NCBI GenBank assembly: GCA_016932235.1
Contig: JAFGDF010000076.1
Span: forward strand, 1 to 56,913
Source of the DNA: Deltaproteobacteria bacterium
Lineage (GTDB): Bacteria > Desulfobacterota > DSM-4660 > Desulfatiglandales > HGW-15
DNA length: 56,913 nt
Direction: 5' to 3'
Below the pieces are notes generated by a model, which worked only from the letters and a program-made list of their open reading frames with translations, had not been told where the DNA came from and made no database searches. Shown here piece by piece: positions 44,421 through 53,394 of the stretch (position 1 is its first letter; each line of letters begins with the position of its first letter). Both the position numbers and the translations under genes were made by a program.

Positions 44421-45158
44421 GTGTCTCATGAATTTAAAAAAATAAATGACACCAAAAGTCTTTACGGAAAAGTGGAAAAAGCCGTCAAGGAATCCATTCT
44501 TTCCGGAAAATTTCAAACCGGGGAACAATTACCGGGAGAAATAGAATTATCGAGTCAGTTTGGGGTAAGCCGTCCGGTGATAAGGGAAGCCATAAAGTCA
44601 TTAAACTCTCGTGGTTTTTTAGAGATCCGGCGAGGTAAAGGTGGCGGGAGCTATGTAAGCGATCTGAGCCATTTATTCTTTAAAGAGAATTTCGCTGATC
44701 TAATAAGACTAAATAGAGTTAAGGTAGATCATCTGGTCAATGCAAGGCTTCTCCTTGAGCCCGAGGTTGTAAAGTTGTCGGTCATGAATGCCATAGATCT
44801 GGATCTTTATAAAATAAAGAACAACCTCCTCGAATCTCAGATGACAGAAGACATCGACAAACGTGTAAGCTTGAATGGAGAGTTTCATAAATTAATAGGG
44901 AGATCCTGCGGAAATCCGCTTTATTCAATCCTGATGGACAGCATTATGGATTTTTATGAAGCCTATCTTCGAGTCATTAAACCTGTTACCGAAGTTCTTA
45001 CGAATGTCGATGATCATCCAAAGATTTATAATGCTATTGAAAAACGTGACGCCGAAAAGGCAATCATGCTGACTAGACGTCACATTAAGTCCACGATAGA
45101 AAAAATGATCAAATTGGAAAAAACGTATCTTAAACTGGTTGCGGAGCAATCGACCTAA
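44421..45158 (+). CDS. GntR/FadR-family transcriptional regulator
   Basis: A 245-residue regulator. The N-terminal winged helix (about 10-80) contains LPGEIELSSQFGVSRPVIRE and GFLEIRRGKGGGSYV. The C-terminal FCD ligand domain has metal-site histidines in GEFHKLIGRS, DDHPKIYNAI and TRRHIKST. The start is GTG with AAAGG about 12 bases before. It is divergent from the aminotransferase-to-TRAP run and followed by a second arylsulfotransferase-like gene, so it is the likely local regulator. Its ligand is probably an acid from the pathway. Confidence 0.9.
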   Translation: MSHEFKKINDTKSLYGKVEKAVKESILSGKFQTGEQLPGEIELSSQFGVSRPVIREAIKSLNSRGFLEIRRGKGGGSYVSDLSHLFFKENFADLIRLNRVKVDHLVNARLLLEPEVVKLSVMNAIDLDLYKIKNNLLESQMTEDIDKRVSLNGEFHKLIGRSCGNPLYSILMDSIMDFYEAYLRVIKPVTEVLTNVDDHPKIYNAIEKRDAEKAIMLTRRHIKSTIEKMIKLEKTYLKLVAEQST

Positions 45159-45225
45159 GGCGATTTTAAATATGGATGTATAGAATGTTGCTGTTCCTCG
45201 TTAATTTGTTCATTTGACGTCTCAA

Positions 45226-45266
45226 GGCTTCGATGTGAGAATGTTCTGATCTCATTAATCGAAGCC
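45226..45266. promoter_or_regulatory. long inverted repeat between gntR and arylsulfotransferase 2
   Basis: GGCTTCGAT (45226-45234) pairs with ATCGAAGCC (45258-45266), with an inner TGAGA/TCTCA pair. There is no T-run, so it may be a leader hairpin or an operator rather than a terminator. Confidence 0.45.
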
Positions 45267-45321
45267 GGGAAGTGATAACATGCAACTCTTTGAAATAAAA
45301 TCGGTTTGAAAAATTTTTACA

Positions 45322-45352
45322 GCAGATTGTCGGGTTAAGACCGACAGTCTGC
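45322..45352. repeat. GTCGG hairpin repeat, single copy
   Basis: GCAGATTGTCGG (45322-45333) pairs with CCGACAGTCTGC (45341-45352) with one G-T pair and a GTTAAGA loop. It sits 36 bases before the second arylsulfotransferase-like gene, so it lies in its leader. Confidence 0.65.
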
Positions 45353-45388
45353 CAGATATTTAATAAGCCTAAAAGAAGGAGGGTTTAT

Positions 45389-46840
45389 ATGAGTGCGACT
45401 GTTTTTCCAACTGGTGTGACCATCTATGATCCTGAAAAATGCTGGAACGGCTATACTATATTTAACGCAACCATGCACCGGGCGAAAGATGTCGGTTCTA
45501 TGTTAATCAATATGAATGGGAATGTGATGAATCAATGGAAAGGATTCGACGGTTTTCCCAATAAGGTACTGCCTGGAGGTTATGTTATGGGAAGCACAGG
45601 CATCCGAAATCCGGAACATGGCTTTCAGGATATGCTGGATCTTGTCCAAATTGATTGGGACGGAAATATAGTATGGTCATTTAAAGAGTATGATCATATC
45701 GAAGACCCTGGCGAAAAAAAGACATGGATGGCCAGACAGCATCATGATTATCAGAGAGAAGGCAATCCCGTGGGATATTATGTCCCTGAAATGGAGCCGC
45801 TAACTGACAAGGGCAATACGCTCATTCTTTGCCATAAAAACCTCACAAATCCCAAGATAAGCGATAAAGTGCTCGTGGATGATACATTTATCGAGATTAC
45901 CTGGGATGGCCAAATTATCTGGGAGTGGATCTGCAGTGAACATTTTGATGAAATGGGATTTAGTGAGGAAGCCAATAATATCATGGCCCGAAACCCCGGA
46001 TTAAAGCCGGCCGGTGGAGGTGTGGGGGATTGGATGCACATTAATTCCATGTCTTCTCTCGGACCCAATAAATGGTTTGATCAAGGGGACAAACGTTTTC
46101 ATCCGGATAACATCATCTGGGATGGCCGTCAAACCAACATCATTGCCATTACCAGTAGAGAAACAGGCGAAATTGTCTGGAAAGTGGGGCCTGATTACAC
46201 AGCCACGGAGGCCTTGAGACAGCTAGGGCAAATCATAGGGCAACATCATGCCCACATGATCCCGAGGGGATTGCCCGGTGAAGGGAATATCCTGGTGTTC
46301 GATAATGGTGGCTGGGCCGGGTATGGCGCCCCCAACCCCGGATCTCCAACGGGTTTTGATAACGCTCTGAGGGATTACTCACGCGTACTGGAGTTTGACC
46401 CAACTACGCTGAAGATTGTCTGGCAATATACCCCCAAAGAGGCCGGGTACATGATACCCTTTTATGCCAGTAGATTTTATAGCGGCTTTATCAGCTCAGC
46501 GCAACGTCTGCCTAATGGAAACACACTGATTACCGAGGGTGCACAGTGCCGTATTTTTGAAGTCACCCGCGAACATGAACTTGCATGGGAATATATTAGT
46601 CCTTACCAGAACCTGACAGCCATGAAGAGCGGTGCAGGCACTATTATCTACCGAGCCTATCGCCTACCTTACCATTGGATACCGCAGATTGAAAAGCCAC
46701 AGGAAAAGGGCATACGCCGCTTGGACAATAATAGATTCAGAGTACCGGGGTCGATACGGAAAAAACCGGTAAAGATAACCAGGTTTAAAAAAGCGCAAAA
46801 GGCTACTTATGAATCACAGCATTGTGTCATCTCAAGGTGA
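45389..46840 (+). CDS. arylsulfotransferase-like protein 2, leaderless
   Basis: A 483-residue paralogue of the protein at 36478-37680. It starts SATVFPTGVTIYDPEKCWNG, like the other (PYHYQTGVTHYDREKAFAGY), with no signal peptide. His motifs RQHHDYQREGNP, WMHINSMSS and QHHAHMIPRGLPGEGNILVF are kept, and the C-terminal RLPNGNTLITEGAQCRIFEV matches the paralogue. An insert of about 40 residues near 150-210 makes it longer. AAGGAGGG precedes the ATG. It is transcribed with or after the gntR regulator. The reaction is unknown; sulfate transfer to or from a phenol, or another propeller reaction, is inferred from the family only. Confidence 0.75.
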   Translation: MSATVFPTGVTIYDPEKCWNGYTIFNATMHRAKDVGSMLINMNGNVMNQWKGFDGFPNKVLPGGYVMGSTGIRNPEHGFQDMLDLVQIDWDGNIVWSFKEYDHIEDPGEKKTWMARQHHDYQREGNPVGYYVPEMEPLTDKGNTLILCHKNLTNPKISDKVLVDDTFIEITWDGQIIWEWICSEHFDEMGFSEEANNIMARNPGLKPAGGGVGDWMHINSMSSLGPNKWFDQGDKRFHPDNIIWDGRQTNIIAITSRETGEIVWKVGPDYTATEALRQLGQIIGQHHAHMIPRGLPGEGNILVFDNGGWAGYGAPNPGSPTGFDNALRDYSRVLEFDPTTLKIVWQYTPKEAGYMIPFYASRFYSGFISSAQRLPNGNTLITEGAQCRIFEVTREHELAWEYISPYQNLTAMKSGAGTIIYRAYRLPYHWIPQIEKPQEKGIRRLDNNRFRVPGSIRKKPVKITRFKKAQKATYESQHCVISR

Positions 46841-46854
46841 AAAGGCAATATATG

Positions 46855-47196
46855 CAAATCTACTTGGTTTTGCCAGGATGCACTCAAGAGCAGACAAGGA
46901 TATCCAATTCATTTCCTCGCTACGTCTGCCGTCGGCTATTATGGATTTCACGGTGATGAGCCGCTTTATGAAGATGATATGCCAGGTGGAGATTTTTGGC
47001 AAATCTTGCTTTCTCGTGGGAGTCCTCAGATCTGAAGGCAGAAAAATATGGGGCTCGTATAGTTTCATGTAGCTTTGGGGTTGTTCTTGGCAAGAGCGGT
47101 GGTGCCTTGGCTCAATTGGTCCCAATTTTTAGATTGTATTTAGGGGCCCCTCTGGGAGTGAAAAATAGATTTCGTGAAGATGTGTCTCCAACTTGA
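46855..47196 (+). pseudogene. TIGR01777-type NAD-dependent epimerase fragment, frameshifted
   Basis: One frame reads FLATSAVGYYGFHGDEPLYE (from about 46901), the family's catalytic SAVGYYG block. The next frame, from 46996, reads WESSDLKAEKYGARIVSCSF and GVVLGKSGGALAQLVPIFRL, the following conserved part. The shift falls at a run of five T (46993-46997). The cofactor-binding N-terminus and the C-terminal half are absent. This is a decayed internal piece of about 115 codons left between the arylsulfotransferase-like gene and a flavoprotein gene. Confidence 0.75.
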
Positions 47197-47224
47197 TTTT
47201 TTCTTCGGTGAAAGCCGGCTGCCT

Positions 47225-48433
47225 TTAGCTGCACCTGCCATGAAACCCCAGTACCGGCGCTGACGGGATATATGTCTGTCCGTTTTTTTTGATCATTTCT
47301 GTGAGCCATTTTTCTATTTCTTCATCTGAAAGCCGGCCAAGGGGTCGTGATCTCAGCCAATCACTGTGCTGGTAAAGCTCCTTTATTAGACCCGCTTTTT
47401 CATAAAGATCGATAAACTCGCTCAGCCTCCGGGCAGTAACATCGCCCTCCTTCACCGCCTCGGCAGCGACCTCGCCCGCGCAGCGGCCTGAGACTACGGC
47501 GACTGTTGTTCCACGCCAATTGGCGGCGCTGCCTGTGAGGATCAATCCGTCTTTTACAATTTCACGGAACCTTACCCCTAAATTCGACGTGTGTCTCCAG
47601 CCATCCATACGTATTGGAACAGTGTTTTTTAATATCTGTGATAAATAATAATTCCCTTCCATGACACGCTTATATTCATCAAGGTTCATAAATTGTACGA
47701 TACAGGAGTGAGGTCCGGACGGGGTTATACTGAACCAGCCTTTTTCCAAATAGGCTCCGGTATACAAACCCGCTTTGTGATAACAGTCCTTCAGCCCTGT
47801 AAGTTCCATTGTAATACCTCCGACATAGGCTTGATCTTCTGCAATCAATCCTTCCCATTTTGCGACACCTCTTACTCCGCCGGCGATGCCGTCAGCCGCT
47901 ATCACTATCTTGCAGAATACCTCCGGTAGGGAGCGCGAGGCTGTAGTAACTCCTATAATTCTATTATTTTTCTTTATCAGGCCGGTAACCCGGGTATTAA
48001 GCAAGAGTTTTGCGCCGGCTCTGACAGCCTGTTTTGCCAGTTCCTGATCAAAAACCGCCCTGTCAATCAGATACCGATGAGAAGGCCATTCGTCAGACTG
48101 CAACGCACTTCCGTCCGGAGCAAAGAGTTGCGTTTTGGTATAATCTCCAGGTTTCCGTATTACCACGCGTTTGTCCATTGTTTCCAATATCGCAGTCAGG
48201 ATATCCGGCCTCGCGGATGAGTGTAATGCCCCGGTACAATGACTGGGAATCCCAATCCTGTGATGCTCTTCTAATAATATGGTTTCGGCTCCTCCTTCCG
48301 CGGCTGCCTTTGCCGCAGCAGAACCGGCTGGTCCGGCGCCGATAACCAGGACATCATATGTATCAGCCGCAGAGCTTTTTGCCTGATCCATGCCGGCTCT
48401 GATATTCCTGTTTGATTCTTTTTTCTTTGCCAT
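47225..48433 (-). CDS. FAD-dependent oxidoreductase, geranylgeranyl reductase family
   Basis: A 402-residue flavoprotein. The FAD-binding GAGPAGSAAAKAAAEGG (about 31-47) is followed by the family's PSHCTGALH segment. The middle carries the FAD loop VIAADGIAGGVRGVAKW and the C-terminal part has GLILTGSAANW. I chose ATG 48433 (AAAGG, spacing 7) over an upstream TTG. Members reduce isoprenoid chains or act on other hydrophobic substrates. Next to the TcuA-like flavoprotein and a TRAP importer it may act as an electron-transfer partner, but this is inference. Confidence 0.8.
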   Translation of the reverse strand: MAKKKESNRNIRAGMDQAKSSAADTYDVLVIGAGPAGSAAAKAAAEGGAETILLEEHHRIGIPSHCTGALHSSARPDILTAILETMDKRVVIRKPGDYTKTQLFAPDGSALQSDEWPSHRYLIDRAVFDQELAKQAVRAGAKLLLNTRVTGLIKKNNRIIGVTTASRSLPEVFCKIVIAADGIAGGVRGVAKWEGLIAEDQAYVGGITMELTGLKDCYHKAGLYTGAYLEKGWFSITPSGPHSCIVQFMNLDEYKRVMEGNYYLSQILKNTVPIRMDGWRHTSNLGVRFREIVKDGLILTGSAANWRGTTVAVVSGRCAGEVAAEAVKEGDVTARRLSEFIDLYEKAGLIKELYQHSDWLRSRPLGRLSDEEIEKWLTEMIKKNGQTYIPSAPVLGFHGRCS

Positions 48434-48501
48434 ATCCAATCCTTTCTCAGATGTAAGCGGTATGATGTTATTAAATATAAGACTCAGCCTGTCCGAGGAT
48501 C

Positions 48502-50019
48502 TTATACTCTATGATCCAGCACCGCGTTTTTACCGGCGATAAGGGCAAAAATCGCCCCGCCGAGCTGGCCTGTTGCTCCTGCATAGTTATGGAAAAAAAG
48601 ACCTCCTATGATTTCTCCTGATGCATATAAACCCTCTATGGGCCTGTCGCAGTTGTCCAGTACCTGGGCTCTTTTGTTGGTTTTGAGTCCGCCGTATGTA
48701 AAGGTAATTCCACAGTTGACGGCATATGCGTAGTAGGGGGGCGTGTCCAGCGAATAGGCACAACTTGATTTGGCGAGCGGAAGACCTTCTGTATGCATAT
48801 CTTCGGGTTCACCTGTCAGTTTATACCAGTTGTTATTTCCACCCGGTTTATTTGCCGCCTTATTGAAATCGGAGATCGTTCGGACCAGCTTTTCAACAGG
48901 CATACCCAGTTTTCCGGCCAGCTCTTCGGCCGTGTCGCCCCTGGTGTACGGTGCATCGATCATGTCCGGGAACCCCGCGCCACTGGTGATTATTTTGTAG
49001 CCCTTGGCATCAAAGACTTGAAATGCTATACGGCCTGGCTGCGCCAGCACATATTTACCATATCTTGAGTAGGTCAAGTCGGCGTTATCATAGCCCTCAT
49101 CCAGAAATCGCTCGCCATCGGAATTTATAATCAAACCGAAAATATACATACGCTTTGCTGTTTTATCCGTATCTTCCCTGATGGATGGTTGAGGAGCATC
49201 AGCGTCAACAAAAGTGGCATGGCAGCAACTCCAATTGCCGAAAGGCTGGGCACCCACATCCAGGGCCATTTGAATTCCGTCACCCATGTTGAACTGACCC
49301 CCTCTTACTTTTGCCAGGTCCCAGTCTGGGCCTAGGTACCGGGCACGCCATGCGGGATTTGACTCGAACCCGCCACAGGATAAGACGACGGATTTGGCGG
49401 TGTACTTTTTCATGCCGGCTCTGGATTTGGTGATCACGCCTAAGATTTTCCCCATCTCGTCCATCAAAAGCTTGCGCGCGCCCGTCTCGTAAAGCAGATC
49501 GATGCCGTCCATTTTTTCGACGCGATCGAAAAGGTAATCCGAGAGTCCGGCTCCGCCACCTTTTGCGCAAATAGGAGTTTGACCCACGAAATGCAATTTG
49601 CCGTTGATGCGTTGCACGAAAACGGAGGTTAACTCCATCTGGACGGATTGTTTTTTGACCATCCACCGGATAGCCTTAGTGGAATTATGGACAATCAGCT
49701 CGGTCAGGGACGGATCCACAAATCCTTCCGTGACCATAGTGTATTCGCGAAAAAAATCATCAGCGGTGTAGGGCTCTATGATGATGTTTCTTTCTTCTTC
49801 GGTCAGGTTTGGAATCAGGTCCAGTACATCCTCAATGCCATTGTGCACGATCCGGTAGATGCCTGTGGTATAATAGGCGTTGCCCCCTCTTTTTCCTTTG
49901 GGGGCGATTTCCAGCACCAGTACCCTTGCCCCAAATTCATGCGCCCGCAGGGCTGTCAGAAGGGCAGTGTTGCCGGCACCGACGACAATGACATCATAAT
50001 CTGAAGCGAATTCGCTCAT
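48502..50019 (-). CDS. FAD-dependent tricarballylate dehydrogenase-like protein (TcuA family)
   Basis: A 505-residue flavoprotein of the fumarate reductase/succinate dehydrogenase group. FAD motif VVGAGNTALLTALRAHEFGA (about 12-31), the EIAPKGKRGGNAYYT block and the C-terminal IGGLFFHNYAGATGQLGGAI match TcuA and related enzymes. No heme or signal peptide is present, so it is cytosolic and not a periplasmic reductase. TcuA oxidises tricarballylate to cis-aconitate. The TRAP genes next to it could import such a polycarboxylate. AAGGAG precedes the ATG. Confidence 0.8.
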   Translation of the reverse strand: MSEFASDYDVIVVGAGNTALLTALRAHEFGARVLVLEIAPKGKRGGNAYYTTGIYRIVHNGIEDVLDLIPNLTEEERNIIIEPYTADDFFREYTMVTEGFVDPSLTELIVHNSTKAIRWMVKKQSVQMELTSVFVQRINGKLHFVGQTPICAKGGGAGLSDYLFDRVEKMDGIDLLYETGARKLLMDEMGKILGVITKSRAGMKKYTAKSVVLSCGGFESNPAWRARYLGPDWDLAKVRGGQFNMGDGIQMALDVGAQPFGNWSCCHATFVDADAPQPSIREDTDKTAKRMYIFGLIINSDGERFLDEGYDNADLTYSRYGKYVLAQPGRIAFQVFDAKGYKIITSGAGFPDMIDAPYTRGDTAEELAGKLGMPVEKLVRTISDFNKAANKPGGNNNWYKLTGEPEDMHTEGLPLAKSSCAYSLDTPPYYAYAVNCGITFTYGGLKTNKRAQVLDNCDRPIEGLYASGEIIGGLFFHNYAGATGQLGGAIFALIAGKNAVLDHRV

Positions 50020-50178
50020 GTTTTTCTCCTTACTTAAATAGCCGGATTTTTCAGTGGTTGTAAATCAGGGTTGCGACGCTGATTTTTTTATTGTTCTTTT
50101 TTCGATCTACCGACACTACCATAATTGATTTAAAACAATACGGACAGCCCATGGTAACCCATCTGTGAAGGGTTGGAT

Positions 50179-52065
50179 TTAGTAGTCCATCAGAATTGTG
50201 GGGAGCCAGAGGGCTATTTTGGGGTATATCAGGCACAAGATAGTGGCGGAAAATATTATAATTACAAAGGGAAACGTGCTTTTGATAATGACGGACATAG
50301 GTTCGTCAACGATACCCTTAACGGTAAACAGGTTCAGCCCGACCGGTGGGGTCAGCAGAGCGGTTTCAACGAGCATCATCAGCACCACGCCGAAGGCAAG
50401 GGTATCAATGCCCAGCGACGGCAGCATGGGAGCCAGCACCGGCACGGTTAACACCGTAATGGAATTGCCGTCCAGGAACATTCCCAGTATCAGGTAAAAA
50501 ACAATCAGGATCGAGATGAGAACAACATTGGGCATCTGCGTGTTTACAATCATTTCGGTCAATTTGGAGGGCACCTGCAGCAGAGTAACTATGTTGGTCA
50601 TGGTCAGCGCGCCGATCATGATCATCAGGATCATGGTTGAGATGGAACTGGATTCTACGAGGCAGGACATAAAGGATTTCAGGGTCATCCGCTTGTATAA
50701 AACCGTGCAGAAAAGGCTGTAGATGACCAGGATGGCTCCCGCCTCGGTAGGGGTGGCCAGTCCGGAATATATGCTGCCCAGTACGAAGATCGGCCCCAGC
50801 AGGATCACAAAAGAACTTTTCAGCGATTGCAGCCGCTCGGACCAGGAGAACCGCATCTTTTCATATTTCCCTGTGATTTTACAGGCGATGATAACATAGA
50901 CGCTGAACATGACCACCAGCATTGATCCGGGTACAAAGCCGGCCATAAAAAGCGCGCCCACCGAGGTATCTGTAAGGAATCCGTAAACGATGAGACCTAT
51001 GGACGGCGGAATGATCAGACCCAGGGAGGTGCCGGTGACGGTGCCGATAACCAGATTTTTGCTGTACCCCCTGTCCAGAAGTGGTTTCATGGCCACCAGA
51101 GTGACAATAGCCGTCACTGCCGTGGAACTGCCGATCATGGCCGCGAGAATCCCGCCCGTTATACACGTGGCCACACCCAATCCACCGGGCAGCCATGCCA
51201 GCCATTTGGAGCTGAGGTCGTAAATCTTCTCACCCAGCCCTGATTTTCCTAAAATCACGCCTCCAAGGGAGAATAAAGGAATGGCAAGCAGGACGAAATG
51301 ACTGATCGTTTTTTCCGCCACAATGGGGATGGTATAAAGGCCGCTTATTGAACCGTGGAAGAACAACAGGCCAAAAAAGCCGACGGTTCCCAGGCCGAAC
51401 GCAATGGGAACGCCCCACAGCATAACGGTAAGCGTTAGTACCATGATTCCGAGGGCCATATTGACCTTGAACACCCCTATCGCAAAACCCAGGTTGACAA
51501 TATACAGCGCCAGCGCGAGTTTAGCGCTATATGATCCTTTGTCGCTTTTTTCAAGCTGACCGCTGCGAAGGGCCATAACCCGCAGACCTGCCTTGCGAAG
51601 CATCTGCATTGTGCACATAAGCATGCCCAGGGGAAAAACGATCCTGACAATCCACAGCGGGTAGCGTATGGTATCCGAACTCATGGATCCAATCCCGTAG
51701 GCGTCCACAAACTCTTTGTAACCGAAGAAGCCGAGGGATATGATATACAACAGGGTGGTCAGGTCGGTGGCCACACCCAGCAATTCCCTTGTATAGGGCG
51801 CGGCCCTGGATACAAAAACATCGCAGGCGATGTGCTTGTCGGTTTTAATGCCGTAGGCTGCTGAAAGGAAGGGAAACCAGGAAAAGGCCAGCATGGAAAG
51901 GGGCATGACCCATTCTGTGGGGGCGTCGAAAAAATAGCGTGCCACAATTTCATAGCAGACCGCCAGCGCCACCATCAGGATAAGCAGGCTGGCAATAAAA
52001 TTCGAGGTCCATGAAATACCGTCGATGATATGACCTGCTGATAATCCGGTTTTCTTTGTTTCCAT
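50179..52065 (-). CDS. TRAP transporter fused DctQ-DctM permease
   Basis: A 628-residue inner-membrane protein. The first 175 or so residues are a DctQ-type four-helix subunit (RYFFDAPTEWVMPLSMLAFS). From about 200 on it is a DctM large permease (IPLFSLGGVILGKSGLGEKI, GSSTAVTAIVTLVAMKPLLD, GTSLGLIIPPSIGLIVYGF). GGGAGGAATA precedes the ATG. It pairs with DctP upstream and probably serves the flavoprotein pair downstream. Confidence 0.92.
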   Translation of the reverse strand: METKKTGLSAGHIIDGISWTSNFIASLLILMVALAVCYEIVARYFFDAPTEWVMPLSMLAFSWFPFLSAAYGIKTDKHIACDVFVSRAAPYTRELLGVATDLTTLLYIISLGFFGYKEFVDAYGIGSMSSDTIRYPLWIVRIVFPLGMLMCTMQMLRKAGLRVMALRSGQLEKSDKGSYSAKLALALYIVNLGFAIGVFKVNMALGIMVLTLTVMLWGVPIAFGLGTVGFFGLLFFHGSISGLYTIPIVAEKTISHFVLLAIPLFSLGGVILGKSGLGEKIYDLSSKWLAWLPGGLGVATCITGGILAAMIGSSTAVTAIVTLVAMKPLLDRGYSKNLVIGTVTGTSLGLIIPPSIGLIVYGFLTDTSVGALFMAGFVPGSMLVVMFSVYVIIACKITGKYEKMRFSWSERLQSLKSSFVILLGPIFVLGSIYSGLATPTEAGAILVIYSLFCTVLYKRMTLKSFMSCLVESSSISTMILMIMIGALTMTNIVTLLQVPSKLTEMIVNTQMPNVVLISILIVFYLILGMFLDGNSITVLTVPVLAPMLPSLGIDTLAFGVVLMMLVETALLTPPVGLNLFTVKGIVDEPMSVIIKSTFPFVIIIFSATILCLIYPKIALWLPTILMDY

Positions 52066-52177
52066 TATTCCTCCCGATTTTCCTTACCCTGTTGTGTAAT
52101 ATATCAACAAATCACTTTTTGTCTCTCTTCCGATGCCGCAATCGATCGGCGGCATCAAGTATTGAGATGACATTGGA

Positions 52178-53206
52178 CTATTCTGCCTTATCGAAAAGGC
52201 CCCATATCTCCTGGTGCTTATCACCAAGCAGTTTCTTAGAAAATTCCACCATTGCCGGTCTGACTACCGCCACCAATTTCTTTTTCTCTTCAGGAGACAT
52301 GTCATATATAATTTTGGCCTTGGCTCCTATGGCTTCGAGGTCCTCTTTATACTCGTTAGCCACAAAATCCCTGGTCCAGCCTTCGAGCGCCCTGGCTTCT
52401 TCTATAAACAGGGCCTGATCCTTTGCCGGTATCTTTCCCCATACATCCTTATTAATCACCAGATAAAAGCTCATGAATGGTTCGGTCGGATTGATAGTGA
52501 TGTAAGGCGCCACTTCATACAGCCGCGCACGCCGTACCCGGGAGGATCCCGTGGTGCAGGCCTCTATGGTCCCCCGCTGCAGGGCGGTATAAATTTCCGA
52601 CGAATCCAGCTCCACCCCGACGGCCCCCAGTACTTTGAACATTGCCGCCTGTGCCGCCCCGGACGAGCGTATCTTCAGGCCTTTAAAATCCTCGACCGTT
52701 TTGATTGCCTTGCCGGATCGGGCGAATAAACCAGTGCCGTAGGCCAGCGGTCCCAGAAGTTTCGCGTTGAAATATTTTTCGAATTCGGCATCTGCAAGGG
52801 CACGGACCTCGGGCAGATCAATAAACCGGTAGTAGTGATCAAAACTGGTCCAGCATCCCATCGCACCAAAACTTGAAACAAATTCAAGAATACCGGAGCG
52901 CCTTCCCACCATAGCGACATGGAGAATCCCCATATTAACCTGGTTTTTGGCCACTGCCGGTATCAGGTCCTTGGCATCGTATAATGATCCGCCACCATAA
53001 TGGGTAATCTGGATCTGGCCGCCTGTTTTTTCGCCGATTATATCGGCATACTGTTTGGCAGCCAGCTCCAGATTGGAGTTGGGTGCCAGGGTACTGGCCA
53101 GTGTCAGCTTGAGCGTATCCGCCGAAGCCGGCATCACGGCTGTCAAGACAAAAGAAATGATTATACCAGCAATCGCTATGATTCCCGTTTTTCTTAGCTT
53201 TAACAT
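52178..53206 (-). CDS. TRAP transporter solute-binding protein DctP-type
   Basis: A 342-residue periplasmic binding protein. The signal peptide is about 1-29 (GIIISFVLTAVMPASA), then LKLTLASTLAPNSNLELAAK. The ligand-site Arg is expected in DFKGLKIRSSGAAQAAMFKV. AAAGGAGGT precedes the ATG. It lies 112 bases before the fused permease. Confidence 0.92.
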   Translation of the reverse strand: MLKLRKTGIIAIAGIIISFVLTAVMPASADTLKLTLASTLAPNSNLELAAKQYADIIGEKTGGQIQITHYGGGSLYDAKDLIPAVAKNQVNMGILHVAMVGRRSGILEFVSSFGAMGCWTSFDHYYRFIDLPEVRALADAEFEKYFNAKLLGPLAYGTGLFARSGKAIKTVEDFKGLKIRSSGAAQAAMFKVLGAVGVELDSSEIYTALQRGTIEACTTGSSRVRRARLYEVAPYITINPTEPFMSFYLVINKDVWGKIPAKDQALFIEEARALEGWTRDFVANEYKEDLEAIGAKAKIIYDMSPEEKKKLVAVVRPAMVEFSKKLLGDKHQEIWGLFDKAE

Positions 53207-53394
53207 GAATACCTCCTTTATCCATTAGAGTTAATATTTTCTCCAGCAAAACAGTCGTTGACTGTTCCTGGCAAATGAAAATGCGTCAAAAACATATCTT
53301 GATAGGTGTAAAACAGATTGCTTTACCTGCGTGACAATACTGTTTGCTTTTATTAACAATTAATTTGCTAATAGTAAACACCCTAGTCAAAACA

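Noticed and set aside
46809..47072. Plus-strand 87-codon frame after arylsulfotransferase-like protein 2
   Set aside because: It is a different frame across the epimerase relic. The conserved blocks are in the other two frames.
53270..53285. TGGCAAATGAAAATGC near dctP, tested as a sigma-54 promoter
   Set aside because: The GG to GC spacing is 11, not 10, and the site faces away from dctP.
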